This document shows, in pieces, positions 57,149 to 64,000 of a stretch of 64,000 nucleotides of DNA. Position 1 is the first letter of the stretch; every line of letters starts with the position of its first letter. Origin of the DNA: Sneathiella sp. P13V-1 (GTDB lineage Bacteria; Pseudomonadota; Alphaproteobacteria; Sneathiellales; Sneathiellaceae). The stretch covers positions 186,001 through 250,000 of the forward strand of contig NZ_WYEU01000003.1 in assembly GCF_015143595.1 (NCBI RefSeq), given 5' to 3'. The translations under genes were made by a program, and so were the position numbers. Below the pieces are notes generated by a model that was given only the letters and a program-made list of their open reading frames with translations, made no database searches and was not told the DNA's origin.

Positions 57149-57187
57149 TTTGACAACTTGTTACCTTTTTGGAAACTAGTTGTCAAA
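57149..57187 (-). promoter_or_regulatory. MarR promoter with two overlapping operators
   Basis: On the minus strand TTGACA (57181-57186) is 17 bp from TAACAA (57158-57163), a good sigma-70 promoter. Two 16-bp near-copies in opposite orientation, GAAACTAGTTGTCAAA (57172-57187, plus) and GTAACAAGTTGTCAAA (57149-57164, minus), match at 14 of 16 positions and cover the -35 and the -10. The layout implies repression by the adjacent MarR protein. Confidence 0.75.
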
Positions 57188-57229
57188 TGGGAAACTCTGG
57201 AGGAAATTCAAGAGCTTTATAAAATCAGG

Positions 57230-58042
57230 CTAGATATTCTCAAAATCCCCATGACGCCCTGCCCCATCGGCAAAGCGAGCAGCGCCATGCACACCTTCAT
57301 TAACAATGGCAGTGACACCATTTGCCCATTCATGACGCAAGGCATCGCGAACCGACATTCCCCGTGTTTCAATGATGGAGGCGCGATCCGCGCGCACGGC
57401 TTCCTGTGGAAAACGCGCAATTTCATGGGCCATGGCTTCGGCCGCAGCGCGCGTCTCCCCTTCACCCACAACTTTCTCGCAAAGGCCAATCTGATAGCAT
57501 TCTTCGGCCGGCACCTTGCGGCCTGTCATGGCAATTTCAAGTGCCTTCCCTTGCCCCACAAGGCGCGGCAAACGAACGGTTCCACCGTCCATCAACGTGA
57601 TGCCCCAGCGGCGACAATACACACCTAAATAGGCTGTCTCCGCCATGACGCGAACGTCACACCACATGGCAAGCTCCATCCCGCCCGCGACCGCAGGCCC
57701 TTCAATGGCACCGATTACAGGCTTGGTCAGCTCCAACCGGGATGGGCCTAAAGGGCCGCGCGGAGCCGGGTTTGCCCCCATTGGGAAGGCCAGATCCTGC
57801 ACGATTTCCTTTTGCATTTTTTCAGGATCACGCAACGTGGCCGCATATTTCAGATCCCATCCCGCGCAGAAGGCACCGCCTTCTCCCCAGAAAACAGCCA
57901 CATAGGCATTCGGATCATTTTCAAATTCCATAAAGGCATCCACCAGATCCTGGGCGGATTGCGGGTCCATTCCGTTTCGCGCTTCGGGACGGGAATGGAT
58001 GATTGTCCAGACATGGCCGTCTTTTTCTATTCTCACTGACAT
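57230..58042 (-). CDS. enoyl-CoA hydratase family protein
   Basis: Crotonase fold, 270 residues. HSRPEARNGMDPQSAQDLV (about 16-34) and the oxyanion loop WGEGGAFCAGWDLKYAA (about 52-68) are clear, as is GPAVAGGMELAMWCDVRVM (about 115-133). The active-site position in YCRRWGITLMDGG lacks the usual Glu pair, so the activity may not be plain hydration. Expression is probably controlled by the adjacent TetR. Confidence 0.9.
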   Translation of the reverse strand: MSVRIEKDGHVWTIIHSRPEARNGMDPQSAQDLVDAFMEFENDPNAYVAVFWGEGGAFCAGWDLKYAATLRDPEKMQKEIVQDLAFPMGANPAPRGPLGPSRLELTKPVIGAIEGPAVAGGMELAMWCDVRVMAETAYLGVYCRRWGITLMDGGTVRLPRLVGQGKALEIAMTGRKVPAEECYQIGLCEKVVGEGETRAAAEAMAHEIARFPQEAVRADRASIIETRGMSVRDALRHEWANGVTAIVNEGVHGAARFADGAGRHGDFENI

Positions 58043-58073
58043 GGCTATAACTCCCTGTTGGTATCGTTGTTAC

Positions 58074-58103
58074 TATAAATAACATTGTTATTTTAAGAGT
58101 CAA
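58074..58103 (-). promoter_or_regulatory. promoter and TetR operator of the enoyl-CoA hydratase gene
   Basis: On the minus strand TTGACT (58098-58103) and TTTATA (58074-58079) are 18 bp apart. A 17-bp perfect palindrome centred on AATAACATTGTTATT (58077-58093) fills the spacer and overlaps the -10. The same 13-bp core (ATAACA-N-TGTTAT) recurs in front of the tetR gene. Confidence 0.75.
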
Positions 58104-58110
58104 AAATTTT

Positions 58111-58722
58111 TTAGGAGAGGCGCCTAATCAATCCATTCAGATGCGTTTGCATAATCTTTTCCGGGGTGGTGCCAATAGACTCTGCCCGCCCCGTATGGGC
58201 CAATGATAACGCCCCCATCAGGCAGGAGAAAATCGCGTCCCTCTCCGCCAGCACCTCATCAGCGCTTAAAGTTTTCGCAAACTCACTTATGGTACGGGCA
58301 AAGATATCCAGTGTTTCAATAAGCGCCGCATTTAATCGCTCATCCCGATCCCGACCAAGGCTTCCGTGATTAAAACCAGAAAAAGAATGCATCCCAAGCT
58401 GCACTTCGAAAAGCCGGTCGATATAGTAATCAAAAAACGCCATGATAGAGGCACGGACCGCTTCTTCCGGGCTCTCTGCGGCCTCAGTTTTCTCTGCCAC
58501 ATATCTGTTCAGGCGCGATAAGGACTCATGCAGCAAGGCCGCATAGATATCCTCTTTCCCGTCGAACATAGTGTAGATGGCACCTGTGGTCATGCCCGCC
58601 GCCGCCGCGATTGCCCGCATGGACGCCTTGTCTGCACCTTTTTCCGCAAACTCCGCCGCCGCCGCATCCAAAATGGCCCGCCGCTTGAAATTGGCAAATT
58701 TCTCGTTCTTAAACCGCCCCAC
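58111..58722 (-). CDS. TetR-family transcriptional regulator
   Basis: 203 residues, GTG start backed by GGAG five bases upstream. N-terminal helix-turn-helix: RAILDAAAAEFAEKGADKASMRAIAAAAGMTTGAIYTMF is present (in part: KASMRAIAAAAGMTTGAIY, about 33-51). The C-terminal ligand domain is not assignable. It lies 68 bp from the hydratase gene on the same strand and has a copy of the operator 16 bp before its own start. Confidence 0.92.
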   Translation of the reverse strand: MGRFKNEKFANFKRRAILDAAAAEFAEKGADKASMRAIAAAAGMTTGAIYTMFDGKEDIYAALLHESLSRLNRYVAEKTEAAESPEEAVRASIMAFFDYYIDRLFEVQLGMHSFSGFNHGSLGRDRDERLNAALIETLDIFARTISEFAKTLSADEVLAERDAIFSCLMGALSLAHTGRAESIGTTPEKIMQTHLNGLIRRLS

Positions 58723-58737
58723 AGGAACTCCGAGTAA

Positions 58738-58750
58738 ATAACACTGTTAT
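58738..58750. promoter_or_regulatory. TetR operator in front of tetR
   Basis: ATAACACTGTTAT, a perfect palindrome about its central C, 12 of 13 bases identical to the core of the operator at 58079-58091. Placement upstream of the GTG suggests autoregulation. Confidence 0.72.
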
Positions 58751-58961
58751 GAGAGGTTTAGCATGTATGGAAAATGAATTCGACGGAATTAAATATGTGA
58801 AAAGGAACACATACATAGATTTAGACGGCGATTCTCACTGTCCACTCATGAAATAAACAAGTAGCAAACAAATTTTTGATGGATTAGCATACCCACACCA
58901 TATAATTGCATCCCAACTCTACTGAGTATTGGCACAAATAATTTAGGATTTACTAAAGCGA

Positions 58962-59705
58962 ATGAATTCCAAAAAACGTGAGTTTAGTGACTGTCTCAAC
59001 ATAGCTAGGTCGTTAATCAAATCTATGGACAAAAGTGTTGAAGAAAGCTCAACATCAGATATCTGGAGATACGCCGGATATAGAACGTATGCAAAAGAAT
59101 ATAATAAAATTGCCCACCACGTTAGTGCAATTTCAACTGACGCAGATATCGATTTATTTAACTTAGATAAACTCCCAGATTTTGGTGACACAATCCCAAT
59201 CCAGCAGAAAGCGTATTATGATTCCGTTCACCTAAAAACCTCCGTTCTGATAGCATACCTAGAAAACAACATCGGCTACGCACAGGACCAAATTCTACAG
59301 CTTAGAGACTTCATCCAAGCAAATCTAAGACGTGCAACTCTAGAAACTCCAAAAATTGAAAAAGAAGTTCAAGACAATATCGAGAGAATTCTAATTGGTA
59401 GAGGATTACATAAAGGAAGTGACTATGATCGAGAGGTAGGTAGAGTGAAGATTGCTCATAAAGAGACCATACCAGACTTCATCTTCCCCCCTCTTAACTT
59501 AGCCATGGAAGTAAAACTTTCAAAAAACGAGACAAAAAGTAAAGTCATTGTTGATGAGATTAACGCTGATATTCAGGCCTATTCAAAGGGCTACGATTTC
59601 ATATTATTTGTTATATATGACTTAGGAAGTATCAGGGACGTAGATGAGTTTTCGAGTGACATCCAACAAAACAAGGGTATCTTCGTCGAAATCATAAAGC
59701 ACTAG
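58962..59705 (+). CDS. PD-(D/E)XK nuclease-like protein
   Basis: 247 residues, no close family recognised. N-terminal half is helical (about 1-135). The C-terminal part has the endonuclease core: IPDFIF (Asp about 172), then AMEVKLSKN with Glu 183 and Lys 185, followed by the helix VDEINADIQAYSKGYD and a hydrophobic strand ILFVIYDL. This is the PD-(D/E)XK pattern of restriction and defence nucleases. The gene is clearly more AT-rich than its surroundings, has a weak ribosome-binding site, and stops six bases from the 3' end of a tRNA, so I infer horizontal acquisition. No methylase or partner is adjacent. Confidence 0.78.
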   Translation: MNSKKREFSDCLNIARSLIKSMDKSVEESSTSDIWRYAGYRTYAKEYNKIAHHVSAISTDADIDLFNLDKLPDFGDTIPIQQKAYYDSVHLKTSVLIAYLENNIGYAQDQILQLRDFIQANLRRATLETPKIEKEVQDNIERILIGRGLHKGSDYDREVGRVKIAHKETIPDFIFPPLNLAMEVKLSKNETKSKVIVDEINADIQAYSKGYDFILFVIYDLGSIRDVDEFSSDIQQNKGIFVEIIKH

Positions 59706-59711
59706 AATAAA

Positions 59712-59788
59712 TGGTGGGCCCGGCAGGACTCGAACCTGCGACCAGACCGTTATGAGCGGTCGGCTCTAACCAACTGAGCTACAGGCCC
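59712..59788 (-). tRNA. tRNA with CAU anticodon, probably tRNA-Ile2 (lysidine)
   Basis: A full cloverleaf of 77 nt with encoded CCA: acceptor GGGCCTG / CGGGCCC, D-arm GCTC..GAGC, anticodon arm GACCG-CTCATAA-CGGTC, T-arm GCAGG-TTCGAGT-CCTGC. The CAU anticodon could mean Met or Ile2. C4-G69 and C5-G68 pairs are known TilS recognition elements of tRNA-Ile2, so I favour Ile2. It must be modified by TilS (also in this window) to read AUA. Confidence 0.9.
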
Positions 59789-59957
59789 ACTGAGACGAAA
59801 AGCGTGTCCAATAAGACGCCTTCGCGATGTGTATGTGACTTATTACCCTGTCCCGATCAAAGAAGCAATTCCCTTAAAAGCGGAAATTTATTTTTTGTCT
59901 TTTCTGTCCCCGTTCTGCTTATAGTAGAGGAAAATAAACAAGAAAAGGGGAAGCCAT

Positions 59958-60407
59958 ATGTCCGATGTCGACTTCAAACGTAAAACCGATGGTCATCCAT
60001 ATGCTGAAATAATCGAGAAATATTATGAGGCCTGTAATACCGGGAATGCAGACCTGTTTCTGGAAACCCTGCACCCCGACATGGTTCATTATTATGTGGA
60101 TGCCAAGCCCACCGTGGGGCGCGACACTTTGATGTCACGCTGGCAGAAAAGTCATGATCTTCTAAAGGCCCACTGGACCATGGATCATATTCTCGTTCAG
60201 GGGAATGAAGCCGTGATCGAATGGAGCATGGTCTGGACGCCGCCAGATACCAAGAAAGAAGAAATTTTGCGGGGAACCGAGTGGTATATCTTCGAAGGAA
60301 ATTTGATCCGGGAAATCCGGTCTTTCCACAACAACCACCGCCGCGCGAACCCTGCAAACCGGGAGTTGCAAGGCTATGATTACGAGGGGCGCGGCTATAA
60401 AATGTAG
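59958..60407 (+). CDS. SnoaL-like (NTF2 fold) protein
   Basis: 149 residues, good ribosome-binding site (GGGGAAG). Typical NTF2-like layout: YYEACNTGNADLFLETLHPDMVHYY near the start (helix then strand) and WSMVWTPP, TEWYIFEGNLIREIRSF later. Family members are isomerases, hydrolases or ligand binders. It abuts the convergent dioxygenase gene with no gap (stops are adjacent). Confidence 0.87.
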   Translation: MSDVDFKRKTDGHPYAEIIEKYYEACNTGNADLFLETLHPDMVHYYVDAKPTVGRDTLMSRWQKSHDLLKAHWTMDHILVQGNEAVIEWSMVWTPPDTKKEEILRGTEWYIFEGNLIREIRSFHNNHRRANPANRELQGYDYEGRGYKM

Positions 60408-61265
60408 TTAAGCCCGTGGCCAGACGGAGGGGAATAAGGGATCTGAAAAACGATCCCCTTCCTTCATGTCAAATCCAGGCAGGATTTTCATAACCTTGGT
60501 ATTTTCAATGAAAGTTCCGGGGCGGCTATCGAAAAGAGCATCATCACCTAAATACCGAAGGGCAAGCCCTCTCCGCCGTCCGGTTTTAGAAGCATTACCA
60601 GATGCATAATGCAAAGTGAGCGGATGATGTATCAGCACATCACCGGGGTCCAGCTCCCATGTCAGGATTTCATAGTCATCCCGATTGCCTTCAATATCGG
60701 GGAGAGGTTTTAGCCCCGCCTTCGCATAGATATCTCCAAAACCTGAGTCTTTCGCAAAAGTGGCCGGGGCATACATATCCCCCCATTTGTGGGAGCCTTT
60801 GACATAAACCACCACTCCGCTTTCTTCCGTCGCTTTGTCAAATGGGACCCAGATAGACAAAATATCCTGCCCCTTCACGGGCCAGTAGGATAAATCCTGA
60901 TGCCAGGGTGTTGGCTCTGCCGTGTTAGGCTCTTTCACCAAAAGCTGGTCATAAAAGAAATTAAGGGCCTTACTTCCCATTACCTCCGCCGCCAGCTGTG
61001 GCATCGGACTGTCTTTCATAAAGCGTTCAAAATCATCACTTTGCCGCCAAAGGAAGAAATCCCCATAATAGCGGCCCGTTTTCCCCTCTGGAGTGTATTC
61101 CACTGACGCATCCCCGGGGGATTGGAGGATGGCTTCAATGGCGTCCCGCATAAAGTCGACCCACCCCATAGGCAGCACATCGCGGATAACAGCGGCGCCG
61201 TCTTCTTCGTACCGCTTAATTTCTTCCGTTGTGATATGGCGTTTCAATGTGCTGGGCAGGGTCAT
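60408..61265 (-). CDS. phytanoyl-CoA dioxygenase family protein
   Basis: Fe(II)/2-oxoglutarate oxygenase, 285 residues from MTLPSTLKRHITTEEIKRYE, which has AAGGA at good spacing; two earlier in-frame ATGs lie inside operator repeats and are less likely. Iron ligands: WHQDLSYWP (His and Asp) and LIHHPLTLHYA (second His); 2OG-binding Arg in RRGLALRY. Substrate unknown; PhyH homologues hydroxylate diverse acyl or amine substrates. Divergent from a MarR regulator. Confidence 0.9.
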   Translation of the reverse strand: MTLPSTLKRHITTEEIKRYEEDGAAVIRDVLPMGWVDFMRDAIEAILQSPGDASVEYTPEGKTGRYYGDFFLWRQSDDFERFMKDSPMPQLAAEVMGSKALNFFYDQLLVKEPNTAEPTPWHQDLSYWPVKGQDILSIWVPFDKATEESGVVVYVKGSHKWGDMYAPATFAKDSGFGDIYAKAGLKPLPDIEGNRDDYEILTWELDPGDVLIHHPLTLHYASGNASKTGRRRGLALRYLGDDALFDSRPGTFIENTKVMKILPGFDMKEGDRFSDPLFPSVWPRA

Positions 61266-61281
61266 ATCAAGATCCTTTCGC

Positions 61282-61325
61282 GTTGTCATGTCAACACGAT
61301 GCAGATAATGAGTTGTCATGTCAAC
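61282..61325. promoter_or_regulatory. paired MarR-type operators between phyH-like and marR genes
   Basis: GTTGTCATGTCAAC occurs twice exactly (61282-61295 and 61312-61325), 30 bp apart (three helical turns). Each is an interrupted palindrome GTTG-N-CATG-N-CAAC. They lie between the dioxygenase ATG and the marR ATG, so the encoded MarR is the likely binder and may control both genes. Confidence 0.78.
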
Positions 61326-61369
61326 TCATTTCTTTTGCGCAGCCCTCCCCTATCGGCTATAACTTTTGT

Positions 61370-61864
61370 ATGGATAAACGTTATTTTCTCGCCCCACCCA
61401 CAGAGGGTGCTGATGGGCATTCCACATTGGACTTTGATAAAAGTCCAACGGTGCAGCTTGTTTTCGCCGCCAATAGATTCACCCGAAACTCTGCCCGCCT
61501 CTATCAGGAAAGCTTCGGTATTGGTGCCATGGATTGGCGCATGCTGGTCATGCTCACCAAAGAGCCGGAAAGCTCCGTCGCGAGATGCAGTGTGGTTATC
61601 GGGATTGATAAAGCGGCGGTTAGCCGCTCCCTCACCCGTCTTGAAAAAGAAGGGTTGGTGACCTCAACTGCCCCGCATTCTGATCCCCGCCGGAAAGTCT
61701 GGCGTCTCACACAAAGGGGACAAGATTTACACGGAGAAATTCTGGAAACATCCTTGAATGAACAGATGAAACTTCTGAAGGGTTTTTCCATGGAGGAAGT
61801 TAAGATGCTGACCACCCTCCTTGCCCGCCTGCAGGAAAATATGGAAAGCAGCGCAAAAAAATAA
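61370..61864 (+). CDS. MarR-family transcriptional regulator
   Basis: 164 residues from MDKRYFLAPPTEGAD; the frame extends upstream into the operator region and is not protein-like. DNA-binding domain: FGIGAMDWRMLVMLTKEP, VVIGIDKAAVSRSLTRLEKEG (recognition helix in AAVSRSLTRLE), wing SDPRRKVWRLTQRG. The last codons (AKK) are encoded by the A run that forms the rpoD terminator on the other strand. Confidence 0.92.
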   Translation: MDKRYFLAPPTEGADGHSTLDFDKSPTVQLVFAANRFTRNSARLYQESFGIGAMDWRMLVMLTKEPESSVARCSVVIGIDKAAVSRSLTRLEKEGLVTSTAPHSDPRRKVWRLTQRGQDLHGEILETSLNEQMKLLKGFSMEEVKMLTTLLARLQENMESSAKK

Positions 61865-61884
61865 GGCGGCCCGAAGACCGCCTT
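61854..61884 (-). terminator. intrinsic terminator of rpoD
   Basis: On the minus strand the stem AAGGCGG / CCGCCTT (seven bp, eight-base loop; plus coordinates 61863-61869 and 61878-61884) is followed by TTATTTTTTT. It lies 22 bp after the rpoD stop and overlaps the final codons of the convergent marR. Confidence 0.85.
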
Positions 61885-61906
61885 ACGTATCAAAACAAAT
61901 TCAGTT

Positions 61907-63937
61907 TTATGTATCCAGGAAGCTACGCAGTTTCCGAGAGCGGCTTGGATGCTTCAATTTACGAAGCGCTTTCGCCTCAATCTGACGGATACGTTCACGT
62001 GTCACGGAGAATTGCTGACCAACCTCTTCCAGAGTGTGATCCGTATTCATGCCGATACCAAAGCGCATCCGCAGAACACGTTCCTCACGTGGTGTCAGAG
62101 ACGCCAGAACGCGGGTTGTTGTTTCACGCAAGTTGGACTGGATCGCCGCATCAAGTGGCTGAACCGCATTTTCATCCTGAATGAAGTCGCCCAAGTGGCT
62201 GTCTTCCTCGTCACCGATCGGTGTTTCAAGACTGATCGGCTCTTTTGCGATCTTCATAACTTTACGCACTTTTTCAAGTGGCATACCCAGCTTGACCGCC
62301 AGTTCTTCCGGTGTTGGCTCACGGCCAATTTCGTGAAGCATCTGACGGGATGTCCGGACCAGTTTGTTGATCGTCTCAATCATATGCACTGGAATACGGA
62401 TAGTACGGGCCTGATCCGCGATGGAGCGGGTAATGGCCTGACGGATCCACCATGTGGCGTAAGTTGAGAATTTATAACCGCGGCGATATTCGAATTTGTC
62501 CACTGCCTTCATCAGGCCGATGTTACCTTCCTGAATAAGATCCAGGAACTGAAGACCACGGTTTGTATATTTCTTCGCGATGGAAATCACGAGACGCAAG
62601 TTGGCCTCTACCATTTCCTTTTTCGCGCGGCTTGCTTCACGCTCGCCGGTTTGAACAGTGCTGACGATCCGGCGGAATTCAGTCATTGGCATCCCGAATT
62701 CGGAGGAGATCTTGATGATCTCTGTGCGCGTTTCGTCAATGTTTTCAATTTCTAGTTTGGTAAAGTCGGCCCAGCCTTTTGCTTTCAGCTTGGACACTTT
62801 TTCAACCCAGCCCGGGTCCAGCTCGGAACCGAAATAGTTCTCAAGGAAGCTGGCACGGGAGACTTTATGACGCTCCGCAAGGCGAAGAAGTTTACCTTCA
62901 AGACTCATCAAGCGACGATTAATACCGTAAAGCTGGTCGACCAAAGCCTCAATGCGGTTGTTGGTCAGGTGGACATCATCCATCAATTTAACCAATTCGC
63001 CTTTCAGCTTTTCGTATTTCTTTTCCTGCGCCTTAGGAATGACTTCATTTTCAAGGGCAGCCGTCAGACGGGCTTCCTGAAGTTTATGAAGTTTCTTGTA
63101 TGTTTTTGCAATTTCATCGAAACGCTCAAACACTTGTGGCTTCAGTGTTTCTTCCAGCGCAGCGAGAGACATGGTGTTTTCTTCAATATCATCACCATCG
63201 TCATCATCGTCACGATTTACAGGATTGCCTTCTTCGTCATATTCCTGTTCTTCTTCGCTATCGTCATCACCGTCATCATCATCATCAAGCCCGGCAGCTG
63301 GTAGATCATCATCGCTTTCTTCATCGAAGCCTTCTTCCAGTGCTTTCTCGGCAGCCGCACCGGCACCATAAGTAGCATCCAGATCAATCACATCACGCAA
63401 CAAGAGTTGTTCTTGCAGCATCAATTCACGCCAGTTCAGGATTGCACGGATGGTCAACGGGCTTTCGCAAATTGCGCCGATCATCTTGCCACGACCAGCC
63501 TCGATGCGTTTCGCGATCGCAATCTCGCCCTCACGGGAAAGAAGCTCCACAGTACCCATTTCACGAAGATACATGCGAACAGGATCGTCTGTACGATCGC
63601 CGGTTGTCGTTGCTTTTTCCGGCGTTTTCTCTGGCGCGCTTTCGTCTTCGTCGTCAGCATCATCTTCAGAACTGCTGGCGTCTTCGCCTGCTTCATCGTT
63701 CTCCACAACATTAATGCCCATTTCAGACAGCAAAGACATCGTGTCTTCAATCTGTTCTGATGACATCTGGTCTTGAGGCAGAACATCGTTCAGTTCATCA
63801 AATGTGACGAAACCTTTTTCCTTCGCCTTGGCCAGCATTTTCTTAACTGCTGCCTGTGAGGCATCAATCAGTGGGCTATCTGGAGCATCCTCTCCTTGAT
63901 CGGGTGCTTCTGCAGCCTCTGCGCCTTTCATTGCCAT
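61907..63937 (-). CDS. rpoD: RNA polymerase housekeeping sigma factor RpoD
   Basis: 676 residues. Region 1.1 (about 25-95), then [23 protein letters not shown] (region 1.2; written as [11 protein letters not shown]), a long non-conserved region with an unusually acidic Asp/Glu tract (about 210-250), region 2 ([30 protein letters not shown]), region 3 ([12 protein letters not shown]) and region 4.2 ([17 protein letters not shown]). All DNA- and core-binding segments are intact. Stop codon TAG lies in frame six codons before the ATG; ribosome-binding AGGAG is 12 bases upstream, rather far. Confidence 0.97.
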   Translation of the reverse strand: MAMKGAEAAEAPDQGEDAPDSPLIDASQAAVKKMLAKAKEKGFVTFDELNDVLPQDQMSSEQIEDTMSLLSEMGINVVENDEAGEDASSSEDDADDEDESAPEKTPEKATTTGDRTDDPVRMYLREMGTVELLSREGEIAIAKRIEAGRGKMIGAICESPLTIRAILNWRELMLQEQLLLRDVIDLDATYGAGAAAEKALEEGFDEESDDDLPAAGLDDDDDGDDDSEEEQEYDEEGNPVNRDDDDDGDDIEENTMSLAALEETLKPQVFERFDEIAKTYKKLHKLQEARLTAALENEVIPKAQEKKYEKLKGELVKLMDDVHLTNNRIEALVDQLYGINRRLMSLEGKLLRLAERHKVSRASFLENYFGSELDPGWVEKVSKLKAKGWADFTKLEIENIDETRTEIIKISSEFGMPMTEFRRIVSTVQTGEREASRAKKEMVEANLRLVISIAKKYTNRGLQFLDLIQEGNIGLMKAVDKFEYRRGYKFSTYATWWIRQAITRSIADQARTIRIPVHMIETINKLVRTSRQMLHEIGREPTPEELAVKLGMPLEKVRKVMKIAKEPISLETPIGDEEDSHLGDFIQDENAVQPLDAAIQSNLRETTTRVLASLTPREERVLRMRFGIGMNTDHTLEEVGQQFSVTRERIRQIEAKALRKLKHPSRSRKLRSFLDT

Positions 63938-64000
63938 ATGGATATAATACTCCTAGGTTTTTTTCGCCTTCGCCTTCCCCGCGGAGGAAGGTGGGGTGAA
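63938..64000. other. rpoD leader at window end
   Basis: Short leader with the rpoD AGGAG site (63950-63954 on the minus strand) and a GC-rich hairpin CCTTCC / GGAAGG. The upstream gene (dnaG in many genomes) is not visible. Confidence 0.4.

Noticed and set aside
58750-58961. Second copy of the tRNA 3' end as an att site flanking the nuclease-like gene
   Set aside because: I looked for the tRNA 3' sequence (for example GGCAGGACTCGAACC) left of the gene and did not see it, so no bounded element can be claimed.

Overview
The window looks like chromosomal DNA of a Gram-negative alphaproteobacterium of roughly balanced base composition. The evidence is the tol-pal/ruvABC cluster ending in tilS and ftsH, an RcdA (DUF1465) gene, a zapA / 6S-RNA-like / 5-formyl-THF ligase arrangement, a ROSE-type RNA thermometer on a small heat-shock gene, alphaproteobacterial-type RpoH promoters, and a fused indolepyruvate:ferredoxin oxidoreductase. 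A marine lineage near Rhodospirillales/Sneathiellales/Kiloniellales is my guess from gene order; the sequence does not prove it.

Layout. 1-12.3 kb, all on the minus strand: yebC, ruvC-ruvA-ruvB, ybgC, tolQ-tolR-tolA-tolB, pal, cpoB, tilS, ftsH (Holliday-junction processing, envelope constriction, tRNA-Ile2 lysidine synthesis, membrane proteolysis). 12.4-16.4 kb, minus: a 560-residue protein of unknown function, a YmdB-type phosphodiesterase, 5-formyl-THF cyclo-ligase, a probable 6S RNA, zapA and a small coiled-coil protein. 16.8-24.2 kb, plus: tkt, gap, pgk, class I fba (central carbon metabolism), a ThiE-like gene with no normal start codon, efp and suhB. 24.4-28.1 kb, plus: a three-gene envelope unit (secreted OmpA-like protein, MotA/TolQ-like protein, MotB/OmpA-like protein with a very long coiled coil) that resembles an ion-driven stator but is not a known motor locus; this is the best candidate for an undescribed system.

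28-35.5 kb: an ABC exporter, rpmE, rcdA, the thermometer-controlled hsp20, an rfbC-rfbB-rfbD dTDP-rhamnose operon with a thioesterase, and an odd membrane protein with an L7/L12-like tail. 35.5-39.2 kb: ettA, an AEC transporter, a tiny membrane protein and a VPLPA-CTERM (exosortase-type) surface protein. 39.4-49 kb, minus: a Liv-type amino-acid ABC importer (livJ, H, M, G, F) followed by fused indolepyruvate oxidoreductase and an enoyl-CoA hydratase, which together suggest uptake and oxidation of amino acids or aryl acids.

49.4-61.9 kb is accessory: a DUF454 membrane protein, a nucleoside hydrolase, a divergent MocR regulator/LysE exporter pair, a PAS histidine kinase, an alpha/beta hydrolase, two small membrane proteins under a MarR regulator, an enoyl-CoA hydratase under a TetR regulator, an AT-rich PD-(D/E)XK nuclease-like gene at the 3' end of a CAU-anticodon tRNA (probable tRNA-Ile2, the TilS substrate), a SnoaL-like protein, and a phytanoyl-CoA dioxygenase divergent from a MarR regulator. 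Four regulator genes here carry visible inverted or direct repeats in their control regions, so likely operators can be read directly. The window ends with rpoD (housekeeping sigma factor) on the minus strand. No rRNA, CRISPR array, insertion sequence or prophage was seen.
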